DNA of 64,000 nucleotides, from the NCBI RefSeq assembly GCF_050948215.1, contig NW_027488627.1, forward strand, positions 1 through 64,000. The letters are read 5' to 3'. The translations under genes and the position numbers were made by a program. The DNA comes from Halictus rubicundus (lineage: Eukaryota > Arthropoda > Insecta > Hymenoptera > Halictidae). Under the pieces are notes generated by a model, which searched no databases, was not told the origin of the DNA, and was given only the letters and a program-made list of their open reading frames with translations. Numbering within the stretch: position 1 is the stretch's first letter; each line of letters starts with the position of its first letter. Below are positions 40,301-53,229 of the stretch, piece after piece.

Positions 40301-43090
40301 CCTCTATCCTATCCTATCCTGTATCCTATCCAATGGCCTATCCTATCCTCTATACTATCCTATCCTCAATCCTATACCATCCTCTACCCTATCCTATCCT
40401 CTATTCTATCCTATCCTCTATCCTATCCAATCCTCTATTCTATAATATCCTCTATCCTATCGTATCCTCTATCCTATCCAATCCTCTATTCTATAATATC
40501 CTCTATCCTATCCAATCCTCTATCCTATCCTCTATCCTATCCTATCCTCTATTCTATCGTATCCTCTATCCTATCCCATCCTTCATCGTATCCTAACCTC
40601 TATCCTATCCTATCCTCTACCCTATCCCATCCTCTATCGTATCCTATCCTCTATCCTATCGTATTCTATTTCCTATAATATCCTCTATCCTGTCCTATAC
40701 TTTATCCTATCCTATCCTCTGTCCTATCCTATTTTCTATCCTATCCTATCCTCTATCCTATCCTATCCTCTATCCTATAATATCCTATATCATATCCTGT
40801 CCTCTATCCTATCCTGTCCTGTATCCTATCCTATCCTCTATTCTATCCTCTATCCTATCCTCTATCCTATCCTATCCTATATCCTATACTATCCTCAATC
40901 CTATCCTATCCTCTATCCTATCCTATCCTGTATCCTATCCAATCCTCTATCCTATCCTCTATCCTATCCCCTATCCTATCGTCTATCCTATAAAATCCCC
41001 TATCCTATCCAATCCTCTATCCTATCCTATCCTCTATCCTATCCTATCCTCTATCCTATCCTATCCTCTATCCTATCCTATTCTCTATCCTATCCGATCC
41101 TATCCTCTATCCTATCCTATCCTCTGTCTTATCCTATTTTCTATCCTATCCTATCCTCTATCCTATCCTCTATCCTATCCTCTATCCTATCCTCTATCCT
41201 ATCCTCTATCCTATCGTCTATCCTATAATATCCCCTATCCTATCCAATCCTCTATCCTATCCTCTATCCTATCCTATCCTCTATTCTATCGTATCCTCTA
41301 TCCTATCCCATCCTTTATCGTATCCTATCCTCTATCCTATCGTCTATCCTATAATATCCCCTATCCTTTCCAATCCTCTATTCTATCCAATCCTCTATCC
41401 TATCCTCTATCCTATCCTATCCTCAATCCTATAATATCCCCTATCCTATCCTATCCTCTATCCTGTCGAATTCTCTATCCTATACTATCCTCAATCCTAT
41501 CCTATCCCCTATCCTATCCTATCCTCTATCCTGTCGTATTCTCTATCCTATACTATCCTCTAACCTATCCTATCCTCTATCCTATTCTATCCTCTATCCT
41601 ATCGTATCCTCTATCCTATCACATCCTTTATCCTATCCTATCGTCTATCTTACAATATCCCCTATCCTATCCAATCCTCTATCCTATCCTCTATCCTATC
41701 CTATCCTCAATGCTATCCTGTATCCTATCTAATCCTCTATCCTATCCTATCCTCTACCCTATCCTATCCTCTATTCTATCCTAACCTCTATCCTATCCAA
41801 TCCTCTATTCTATAATATCCTCTATCCTATCGAATCCTCTATCCTATCCTCTATCCTATCCTATCGTATCCTCTATCCTATCCTATCCTATCCTCTATCC
41901 TATTCTATCCTCTATCCTCTCCTATCCTCTATCCTATCCTATCCTCTAACATATCCTATCCTCTACCCTATCCCATCCTCTATTGTATCCTATCCTCTAT
42001 CCTATCGTATCCTATTTCCTATAATATCCTCTATCCTGTTCTATACTTTATCCTATCCTATCCTCTGTCCTATCCTATTTTCTATCCTATCCTATCCTCT
42101 ATCATATCCTGTCCTCTATCCTATAATATCCTCTATCATATCCTGTCCTCTATCCTATCCTGTCCTGAAATCCTATCCTATCCTCTATCCTATCCTGTCC
42201 TCTATCCTATTCTGTCCTGTATCCTATCCTATCCTCTATCCTATCCTCTATCCGATCCTCTATCCTATCCTCTATCCTATCCTACCCTATATCCTATATT
42301 TTCCTCAATCCTAGCCTATCCTCTATCCTAACCAATCCCCTAACCTATCCTCTATCCTATAATATCCTCAACCCTATCCTATCCCCTACCTTATCCTATC
42401 CTATCCTATCCTCTATCCTATCCTATCCTCTATCCTATCCTATCCTCTATTCTATCCTATCCTCTATCCTATCGCATCCTCTATCCTATCCTCTATCCTA
42501 GACTATCCTCTATCCTATCCAATCCTTTATTCTATAATATCCTCTATCCTATCCAATCCTCTATCCTATCCTCTATCCTATCCTATCCTCTATTCTATCG
42601 TATCCTCTATCCTATCCCATCCTTTATCGTATCCTAACCTCTATCCTATCCTATCTTCTACCCTATCCCATCCTCTATCTTATCCTATCCTCTATCCTAT
42701 CGTATCCTATTTCCTATAATATCGTCTATCCTGTCCTATACTTTATCCTATCCTATCCTCTGTCCTATCCTATTTTCTATCCTATCCTATCCTGTATCCT
42801 ATCCTATCCTCTATTCTACCCTCTATCCTATCCTCTATCCTATCCTATCCTATATCCTATACTATCCTCAATCCTATCCTATCCTCTATCCTATCCTATC
42901 CTGTATCCTATCCAATCGCCTATCCTATCCTCTATCCTATCCTATCCTCAATCCTATACTATCCTCTACCCTATCCTATCCTCTATTCTCTCCTATCCTC
43001 TATCCTATCCAATCCTCTATTCTATAATATCCTCTATCCTATCCAATCCTCTATCCTATCCTCAATCCTATCCTATCCTCTATCCTATCT
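37311..43090. repeat. Higher-order array E, remaining units
   Basis: The TATTTTCC...CTAGCC marker recurs at 38459, 39882 and 42297, so spacing is irregular (1835, 1423 and 2415 bp). Relative to 36095 the unit near 37960 lacks about 44 bp around the ATGCTATCG word. That is not a multiple of 17 and so is probably a breakpoint of another kind. Duplicated CTACCCTATCCC...TATTTCC...GTTCTATAC clusters occur twice in most units. From 40300 to 43090 the units become more diverged. Confidence 0.75.
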
Positions 43091-45780
43091 AATCCCCTAA
43101 CCTATCATCTATCCTATCCTGTCCTCTATTCTATCTTATCTCTATCCTATTCTATCCCCTATCCTATACTATCCTCTATCCTATCCTCTCCTCTATCCTA
43201 TCGTATCCTCTATCCTACCCCATCCTCTATCCTATCCTATCCTCTATCCTATCCTATTATCTATCCTATAATATCCTCTATTCTATCCTATCCTCTATCC
43301 TATCCAATCCCCTATCCAATCCTATCTCTATCCTCTCCAATCCGCTATCCTATCCTCTATCCTATCCTATCGTCTATCCTATCCAATCCCCTATCCAATC
43401 CTATCTCTATCCTCTCCAATCCGCTATCCTATCCTCTATCCCATAATATCCTCTGTCCTATCCAATCATCTATCCTATCCTCTATCCTATCCTATCCTCA
43501 ATGCTATCCTGTATCCTATCCAATCCTCTATCCTATCCTATCCTCTATCCTATCGTATACTCTATCCTACCCCATCCTCTATCCTATCCTATCCTCTATC
43601 CTATCCTATCCTCTATCCTATCCTATCATCTATCCTATTCTATCCTCTATCCTATCCTATCCTCTATCCTATCCTATCCTCTATCCTATCCTATCCTCTA
43701 TCCTATCCAATCGTCTATCCTATAATTTCCTCTATCCTATCCAATCCTCTATCCTATCCTCTATCCTATCCTATCCTCAATCCTATCCTATCCCCTATCC
43801 TGTCGTATTCTCTATCCTATACTATCCTCTAACCTATCCTATCCTCTAGCCTGTCGTATCCTCTGTCCTATCCTATCCTCTATCCTGTCGTATCGTCTGT
43901 CCTATACAATCCTCTATCCTATCCTATCCTCTATCCTATCGTATCCTCTATCCTATCCCATCCTCTATCGTATCCTATCCTCTATCCTATCCTCTATCCT
44001 ATCCTATCCTCTATCCTATCGTATCCTCTATCCTATCCCATCCTCTATCGTATCCTATCCTCTATCCTATCATATCCTATATCCTATAACATCCTCAATC
44101 CTATCCAATCCTATATCCTATAACATCCTCAATCCTATCCAATCCTCTATCCTACCCTCTATCCTATCCTCTATCCTATCCTCTATCCCATCCTATCCTC
44201 TATTCTATCCTCTATCCTATCCTCTATCCTATCCTGTCCTCTATCCTATACAATCCTCTATCCTATCCTATCCTCTATCCTATCCAATCGTCTATCCTAT
44301 AATTTTCTCTATCCTATCCACTCCTCTATCCTATCCTCTATCCTATCCTATCCTAAATCCTATCCTATCCTCTATCCTATCCTATCCTCTATCCTGTCGT
44401 ATTCTCTATCCTATACTATCCTCAATCCTATCCTATCCCCTATCCTATCCTATCCTCTATCCTGTCGTATTCTCTATCCTATACTATCCTCTTACCTATC
44501 CTATCCTCTATCCTATTCTATCCTCTATCAAATCGTATCCCCTATCCTATCCTATCCTCTATCCTGTCGTATCGTCTGTCCTATCCTATCCTCTATCCTA
44601 TCCTATCCTATTCTCTATCCTTTACTATCCTCTAACCTATCCTATCCTCTATCCTATCCTATCCTCTATCCTATCCTATCGTCTATCCTATAATATCCTC
44701 TATCCTATCCTATCCTCTATCCTATCCTATCCTCAATCCTATTATCCCCTATCCTATCCTCTCCTCTACCCTGTCGTATCCTCTGTCCTATCCTATCCTC
44801 TTTCCTGTCGTATCGTCTGTCCTATCCTATCCTCTATCCTATCCTCTATCCTATCCTCTACTCTATCGTATATCCTATAATATCCAATATCCTATCCAAT
44901 CCTCTATCCTATCCTCTATACTATCCTATCCTCTATCCTATTCTATCCTTTATCCTATCGTATCCTCTATTCTATCCTCTATCCTGTCGTATCCTCTGTG
45001 CTATACAATCCTCTGTCCTATCCTATCCTCTATCCTGTCGTATCGTCTGTCCTATACAATCCTCTATCCTATCCTATCCTCTATCCTATCGTATCCTCTA
45101 TCCTATCCCATCCTCTATCGTATCCTATCCTCTATCCTATCATATCCTATATCCTATAATATCCTCAATCCTATCCAATCCTCTATCCTATCCTCTATCC
45201 TACACTCCATCCTATCCTATCCTCTATCCTATCCTCTATCCTATCCTCTATCCTATCCCCTATCCTATCCTATCCTCTATCCTATCCTATCCTCTAACCT
45301 ATCCTATCCTGTATCCTATCCAATCCCCTATCCTATCCTCTATCCTATCCTATCCTCTATCCTATCCTATCCTCAATCCTACCGTATCCCCTATCCTATC
45401 CTAACCTCTATCCTATCCTATACTCTATCCTATCCAATCCTCTATCCTATCCTATCCTCTATCCTATCCTGTACTCTATCCTATACTATCCTCTAACCTA
45501 TCATATCCTCTATCCTCTCCTACCCTCTATCCTATCGTATCCTCTGTCCTATCCTATCCTATCCTCTAACCTATCCAATCCTGTATCCTATCCTATCCAC
45601 TATCCTATCCTATCCTCTATCCTATCCTATCCTCTATCCTATACAATCCTCTATCCTCTCCTATCCTCTATCCTATACTATCCTCTATCCTATCCTATCC
45701 TCTATCCTATCGTATCCTCCATCCTATCCCATCCTCTATCGTATCCTATCCTCTATCCTATCATATCCTATATCCTATAA
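43091..45780. repeat. Block F: mosaic of A-like and C-like satellite
   Basis: 43130-43470 resembles 1330-1620 of block A and contains a 79-bp local duplication (CAATCCGC at 43338 and 43417). The CTCTAGCCTGTCG word at about 43846 matches 8241 and 24286. 44650-45180 resembles 24640-24700 and 55440-55960. 45290-45600 matches block C. No unique DNA separates these pieces. Confidence 0.75.
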
Positions 45781-48700
45781 TATCCTCAATCCTATCCAAT
45801 CATCTATCCTACCCTCTATCCTATCCTCTATCCTATCCTATCCTCTATCCTATCCTATCCTCTATCCTATCCTATCCTCAATCCTACCCTATTCTCTATC
45901 CTATCCTGTCCTGTATCCTATCCTCTATCCAATCCTATCCTATCCTCTATCCTCTCCTATCCTCTATCCTCTCCTATCCTCTATCCTATCCTATCCTCTA
46001 TCCTATCCTGTCCTCTATCCTATCCTGTCCTGTATCCTATCCTATCCTCTATCCTATCCTCTATCCTATCCTATCCTATCCTATATCCTATATTTTCCTC
46101 AATCCTATCCTATCCTCTATCCTATCAAATCACCCAACCTATCCTCTATCCTATAATATCCTCTATCCTATCCAATCCCCTATCCTATCCTCAATCCTAT
46201 CCTATCCCCTACCTTATCCTATCCTATCCTATCCTCTATCCTATCCTATCCTCTATCCTATCCTATCCTCTATCCTACAATATCCCATATCCTATCGAAT
46301 CTTCTATCCTATCCTCGATCCTATCCTCTATCCTATCGTCTATCCTATAATATCCCCTATCCTATCCAATCCTCTATTCTATAATATCCTCTATCCTATA
46401 TAATCCTCTATCCTATCCTCTATCCTATCGTCTATCCTATAATATCCCCTATCCTATCCAATCCTCTATTCTATAATATCCTCTATCCTATATAATCCTC
46501 TATCCTATCCTCTATCCTTTACCATCCTCTATTCTATCGTATCCTCTATCCTATACCATCCTTTATCGTATCCTATCCTCTATCCTATCCTATCCTCTAT
46601 CCTATCCCATCCTCTATCATATCCTGTCCTCTATCCTATCCTGTTCTGTATCCTATCCCATCCTCTATCCTATCCTATCCTCTATCCTATCCTATCCTAT
46701 CCTCTATCCTATCCTATCCTCTATCCTATCCTATCCTCTATCCTATCCTATCCTCTATCCTATCCTATCCTCTATCCTATCCTATCCTCTATCCTATCCT
46801 ATCCTCTATCCTATCCTATCCTCTATCCTACAATATCCCATATCCTATCGAATCCTCTATCCTATCCTCTATCCTATCCTCTATCCTATCGTCTATCCTA
46901 TAATATCCCCTATCCTATCCAATCCTCTATTCTATAATATCCTCTATCCTATATAATCCTCTATCCTATCCTCTATCCTATCCTCTATCCTATCGTCTAT
47001 CCTATAATATCCCCTATCCTATCCTATCCTCTATTCTATCGTATCCTCTATCCTATCCCATCCTTTATCGTATCCTAACCTCTATCCTATCCTATCCTCT
47101 ACCCTATCCCATCCTCTATCGTATCCTATCCTCTATCCTATCGTATCCTATTTCCTATAATATCCTCTATCCTGTCCTATACTTTACCCTATCCTATCCT
47201 CTGTGCTATCCTATTTTCTATCCTATCCTATCCTCTATCCTATCCTATCCTCTATCCTATAATATCCTCTATCATATCCTGTCCTCTATCCTATCCTGTC
47301 CTGTATCCTATCCTATCCTCTATTCTATCCTCTATCCTATCCTCTATCCTATCCTATCCTATATCCTATACTATCCTCAATCCTATCCTATCCTCTATCC
47401 TATCCTATCCTGTATCCTATCCAATCGCCTATCCTATCCCCTACCTTATCCTATCCTATCCTATCCTCTATCCTGTCCTATCCTCTATCCTACAATATCC
47501 CCTATCCTATCCAATCCTCTATCCTATCCTCTATCCTATCCTCTATCCTATCGTCTATCCTATAAAATCCCCTATCCTATCCAATCCTCTATCCTATCCT
47601 ATAATCTATCCTATCCTATCCTCTATCCTATCGTATCCTATATCCTGTAATATCCTCTATCCTATCCTCAATCCTATCCTATCCCCTACCTTATCCTATC
47701 CTATCCTATCCTCTATCCTGTCCTATCCTCTATCCTAGAATATCCCCTATCCTATCCAATCCTCTATCCTATCCTCTATCCTATCCCATCCTCTATTCTA
47801 TCGTATCCTCTATCCTATCCCACCATTTATCGTATCCTATCCTCTATCCTATCCTATCCTCTATCCTATACCATCCTCTACCGTATCCTATCCTCTATCC
47901 TATCGTATCCTATATCCTATAATATCCTCTATCCTATCCTATACTTTATCCTATCCTATCCTCTATCCTATCCTATCCTATCCTCTATCCTACCCTATCC
48001 TCTATCCTATCCTATCCTCTATCCTATCCTATTCTCTATCCTATCCGATCCTCTCACCTATCCTATTCTCTATCCTATCCTATCCTCTATCCTATCCTAT
48101 CCTGTATCCTATCCTATCCTTTATCCTATCCTATCCTATATCCCATATTTTCCTCAATCCTATCCTATCCTCTATCCTATCCAATCCCCTAACCTATCCT
48201 CTATCTTATAATATCCTCTATCCTATCCAATCCCCTATCCTATCCTCAATCCTATCCTATCCCCTACCTTATCCTATCCTATCCTATCCTTTATCCTATC
48301 CTATCCTCTATCCTATCCTATCCTCAATCCTATTCTATCCTCTACCCTATCCTATCCTCTATTCTATCCCAACCTCTGTCCTATCCAATCCTCTATTCTA
48401 TAATATCCTCTATCCTATCCAATCCTCTATCCTATCCTCTATCCTATGCTATCGTATCCTCTATCCTATCCTATCCTATCCTCTATCCTATTCTATCCTC
48501 TATCCTCTCCTATCCTCTATCCTACCCTATCCTCTAACCTATCCTATCCTCTACCCTATCCCATCCTCTATCGTATCCTATCCTCTATCCTATCGTATCC
48601 TATTTCCTATAATATCCTCTATCCTGTTCTATACTTTATCCTATCCTATCCTCTACCCTATCCCATCCTCTATCGTATCCTATCCTCTATCCTATCGTAT

Positions 48701-49540
48701 CCTATTTCCTATAATATCCTATATCCTGTTCTATACTTTATCCTATCCTATCCTATTTTCTATCCTATCCTATCCTCTATCGTATCCTGTCCTCTATCCT
48801 ATAATATCCTCGATCATATCCTGTCCTCTATCCTATCCTGTCCTGAAATCCTATCCTATCCTCTATCCTATCCTGTCCTCTATCCTATTCTGTCCTGTAT
48901 CCTATCCTATCCTCTATCCTATCCTCTATCCTATCCTATCCTATATCCTATATTTTCCTCAATCCTAGCCTATCGTCTATCCTATCCAATCCCCTAACCT
49001 ATCCTCTATCCTATAATATCCTCAATCCTATCCTATCCCCTACCTTATCCTATCCTATCCTATCCTCTATCCTATACTATCCTCTATCCTATCCTATCCT
49101 CTATTCTATCCTATCCTCTATCCTATCGCATCCTCTATCCTATCCTCTATCCTATCGTATCCTCTATCCTATCCAATCCTCTATTCTATAATATCCTCTA
49201 TCCTATCCAATCCTCTATCCTATCCTCTATTCTATCGTATCCTCTATCCTATCCCATCCTCTATCATATCCTATCCTCTATCCTATCCTGTTCTGTATCC
49301 TATCCCATCCTCTATCCTATCCTATCCTCTATCCTATCCTATCCTGTATCCTATCCAATCGCCTATCCTATCCTCTATACTATCCTATCCTCAATCCTAT
49401 ACCATCCTCTACCCTATCCTATCCTCTATTCTATCCTATCCTCTATCCTATCAAATCCTCTATTCTATAATATCCTCTATCCTATCCTCTATCCTATCCT
49501 ATCCAATCGCCTATCCTATCCTCTATCCTATCCTATCCTC
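45781..49540. repeat. Higher-order block D2 (copy of D1 and the start of E)
   Basis: Repeats about 29570-33450 in order: TCAAATCACCC at 46125 (offset 16184) and ATGCTATCG at 48446 (offset 16205). Internal differences include a 68-bp shorter array at 46701-46829 and an inserted piece at about 47030-47440 that resembles 40550-40960. The CTAGAATATCC word at 47734 matches 31331. The match ends near 49540, where a 39220-like segment follows. Confidence 0.8.
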
Positions 49541-52500
49541 TATCCTATCGTATCCTATTTCCTATAATATCCTCTATCCTGTCCTATACGTTATCCTATC
49601 CTATCCTCTGTCCTATCCTATTTTCTATCCTATCCTATCCTCTATCCTATCCTATCCTCTATCCTATAATATCCTCTATCATATCCTGTCCTCTATCCTA
49701 TCCTGTCCTGTATCCTATCCGATCCTCTATTCTATCCTCTATCCTATCCTCTATCCTATCCTATCCTATATCCTATACTATCCTCAATCCTATCCTATCC
49801 TCTATCCTATCCTATCCTGTATCCTATCCAATCGCCTATCCTATCCCCTACCTTATCCTATTCTATCCTATCCTCTATCCTGTCCTATCATCTATCCTAC
49901 AATATCCCCTATCCTATCCAATCCTCTATCCTATCCTCTATCCTATCCTATCCTCAATCCTATCCTATCCCCTATCCTATCCTCTATCCTATCCTCTATC
50001 CAATCGTCTATCCTATAATTTCCTCTATCCTATCCAATCCTCTATCCTATCCTCTATCCTATCCTATCCTCAATCCTATCCTATCCCCTATCCTATACTA
50101 TCCTCTATCCTGTTGTATTCTCTATCCTATACTATCCTCAATCATATCCTATCCCCTATCCTATCCTATCCTCTATCCTGTCGTATTCTCTATCCTATAC
50201 TATCCTCTAACCTATCCTATCCTCTATCCTATTCTATCCTCTATCCTATCGTATCCTCTATCCTATCACATCCTCTATCCTATCCTATCGTCTATCCTAC
50301 AATATCCCCTATCCTATCCAATCCTCTATCCTATCTTCTATCCTATCCTCTATCCAATCGTCTATCCTATAATTTCCTCTATCCTATCCTATCCTCTATC
50401 CTATCCTATTATCTATCCTATAATATCCTCTATTCTATCCTATCCTCTATCCTATCCAATCCCCTATCCAATCCTATCTCTATCCTCTCCAATCCGCTAT
50501 CCTATCCTCTATCCTATCCTATCGTCTATCCTACAATATCCCCTATCCTATCCAATCCTCTATCCTATCCTCTATCCTATCCTCTATCCAATCGTCTATC
50601 ATATAATTTCCTCTATCCTATCCAATCCTCTATCCTATCCTCTATCCTATCCTATCCTCAATCCTATCCTATCCCCTATCCTATCCTCTATCCTATCCTC
50701 TATCCAATCGTCTATCCTATAATTTCCTCTATCCTATCAAATCCTCTATCCTATCCTCTATCCTATCCTATCCTCAATCCTATCCTATCCCCTATCCTAT
50801 ACTATCCTCTATCCTGTTGTATTCTCTATCCTATACTATCCTCAATCATATCCTATCCCCTATCCTATCCTATCCTCTATCCTGTCGTATTCTCTATCCT
50901 ATACTATCCTCTAACCTATCCTATCCTCTATCCTATTCTATCCTCTATCCTATCGTATCCTCTATCCTATCACATCCTCTATCCTATCCTATCGTCTATC
51001 CTACAATATCCCCTATCCTATCCAATCCTCTATCCTATCTTCTATCCTATCCTCTATCCAATCGTCTATCCTATAATTTCCTCTATCCTATCCTATCCTC
51101 TATCCTATCCTATTATCTATCCTATAATATCCTCTATTCTATCCTGTCCTCTATCCTATTCTGTCCTGTATCCTATCCTATCCTCTATCCTATCCTCTAT
51201 CCTATCCTATCCTATATCCTATATTTTCCTCAATCCTAGCCTATCGTCTATCCTATCCAATCCCCTAACCTATCCTCTATCCTATAATATCCTCAATCCT
51301 ATCCTATCCCCTACCTTATCCTATCCTATCCTATCCTCTATCCTATACTATCCTCTATCCTATCCTATCCTCTATTCTATCCTATCCTCTATCCTATCGC
51401 ATCCTCTATCCTATCCTCTATCCTATCGTATCCTCTATCCTATCCAATCCTCTATTCTATAATATCCTCTATCCTATCCAATCCTCTATCCTATCCTCTA
51501 TTCTATCGTATCCTCTATCCTATCCCATCCTCTATCATATCCTATCCTCTATCCTATCCTGTTCTGTATCCTATCCCATCCTCTATCCTATCCTATCCTC
51601 TATCCTATCCTATCCTGTATCCTATCCAATCGCCTATCCTATCCTCTATACTATCCTATCCTCAATCCTATACTATCCTCTACCCTATCCTATCCTCTAT
51701 TCTATCCTATCCTCTATCCTATCAAATCCTCTATTCTATAATATCCTCTATCCTATCCTCTATCCTATCCTATCCAATCGCCTATCCTATCCTCTATCCT
51801 ATCGTATCCTATTTCCTATAATATCCTCTATCCTGTCCTATACGTTATCCTATCCTATCCTCTGTCCTATCCTATTTTCTATCCTATCCTATCCTCTATC
51901 CTATCCTATCCTCTATCCTATAATATCCTCTATCATATCCTGTCCTCTATCCTATCCTGTCCTGTATCCTATCCGATCCTCTATTCTATCCTCTATCCTA
52001 TCCTCTATCCTATCCTATCCTATATCCTATACTATCCTCAATCCTATCCTATCCTCTATCCTATCCTATCCTGTATCCTATCCAATCGCCTATCCTATCC
52101 CCTACCTTATCCTATTCTATCCTATCCTCTATCCTGTCCTATCATCTATCCTACAATATCCCCTATCCTATCCAATCCTCTATCCTATCCTCTATCCTAT
52201 CCAATCCTCTATTCTATAATATCCTCTATCCTATCCAATCCTCTTTCCTATCCTCTATCCTATCCTATCCTATCCTCTATCCTATCCTATCCTATCCTCT
52301 ATCCTATTCTATCCTCTATCCTCTCCTATCCTCTATCCTATCCTATCCTCTAACATATCCTATCCTCTACCCTATCCCATCCTCTATCGTATCCTATCCT
52401 CTATCCTATCGTATCCTATTTCCTATAATATCCTCTATCCTGTTCTATACTTTATCCTATCCTATCCTCTGTCCTATCCTATTTTCTACCCTATCATATC

Positions 52501-53229
52501 CTCTATCATATCCTGTCCTCTATCCTATAATATCCTATATCATATCCTGTCCTCTATCCTATCCTGCCCTGTATCCTATCCTATCCTCTATTCTATCCTC
52601 TATCCTATCCTCTATCCTATCCTATCCTATATCCTATACTATCCTCTACCCTATCCTATCCTCTATCCTATCCTCTCCTCTATCCTATCGTATCCTCTAT
52701 CCTATCCCATCCTCTATCCTATCCTATCCTCTATCCTATCCTATTATCTATCCTATAATATCCTCTATTCTATCCTATCCTCTATCCTATCCAATCCCCT
52801 ATCCAATCCTATCTCTATCCTCTCCAATCCGCTATCCTATCCTCTATCCTATCCTATCGTCTATCCCATAATATCCTCTGTCCTATCCAATCATCTATCC
52901 TATCCTCTATCCTATCCAATCCTCTATCCTATCCTATCGTCTATCCTATCGTATACTCTATCCTACCCCATCCTCTATCCTATCCTATCCTCTATCCTAT
53001 CCTATACTCTATCCTATCCTATTATCTATCCTATAATATCCTCTATTCTATCCTATCTTCTATCCTATCCAATCCCCTATCCAATCCTATCTCTATCCTC
53101 TCCAATCCGCTATCCTATCCTCTATCCTATCCTATCCTCAATCCTATCCTATCCCCTATCCTGTCGTATTCTCTATCCTATACTATCCTCTAACCTATCG
53201 TATCCTCTATCCTATTCTATCCTCTATCC
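49541..53229. repeat. Block G, first part (shuffled unit)
   Basis: The GTTGTATTC marker is present near 50114 and again 704 bp later near 50818. After about 51140 the sequence switches to a copy of 48870-49940 (TATTTTCC marker at 51222 against 48951, offset 2271). 52640-53130 then repeats the block F piece. So a G unit was interrupted by a D2/E piece. Confidence 0.75.
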
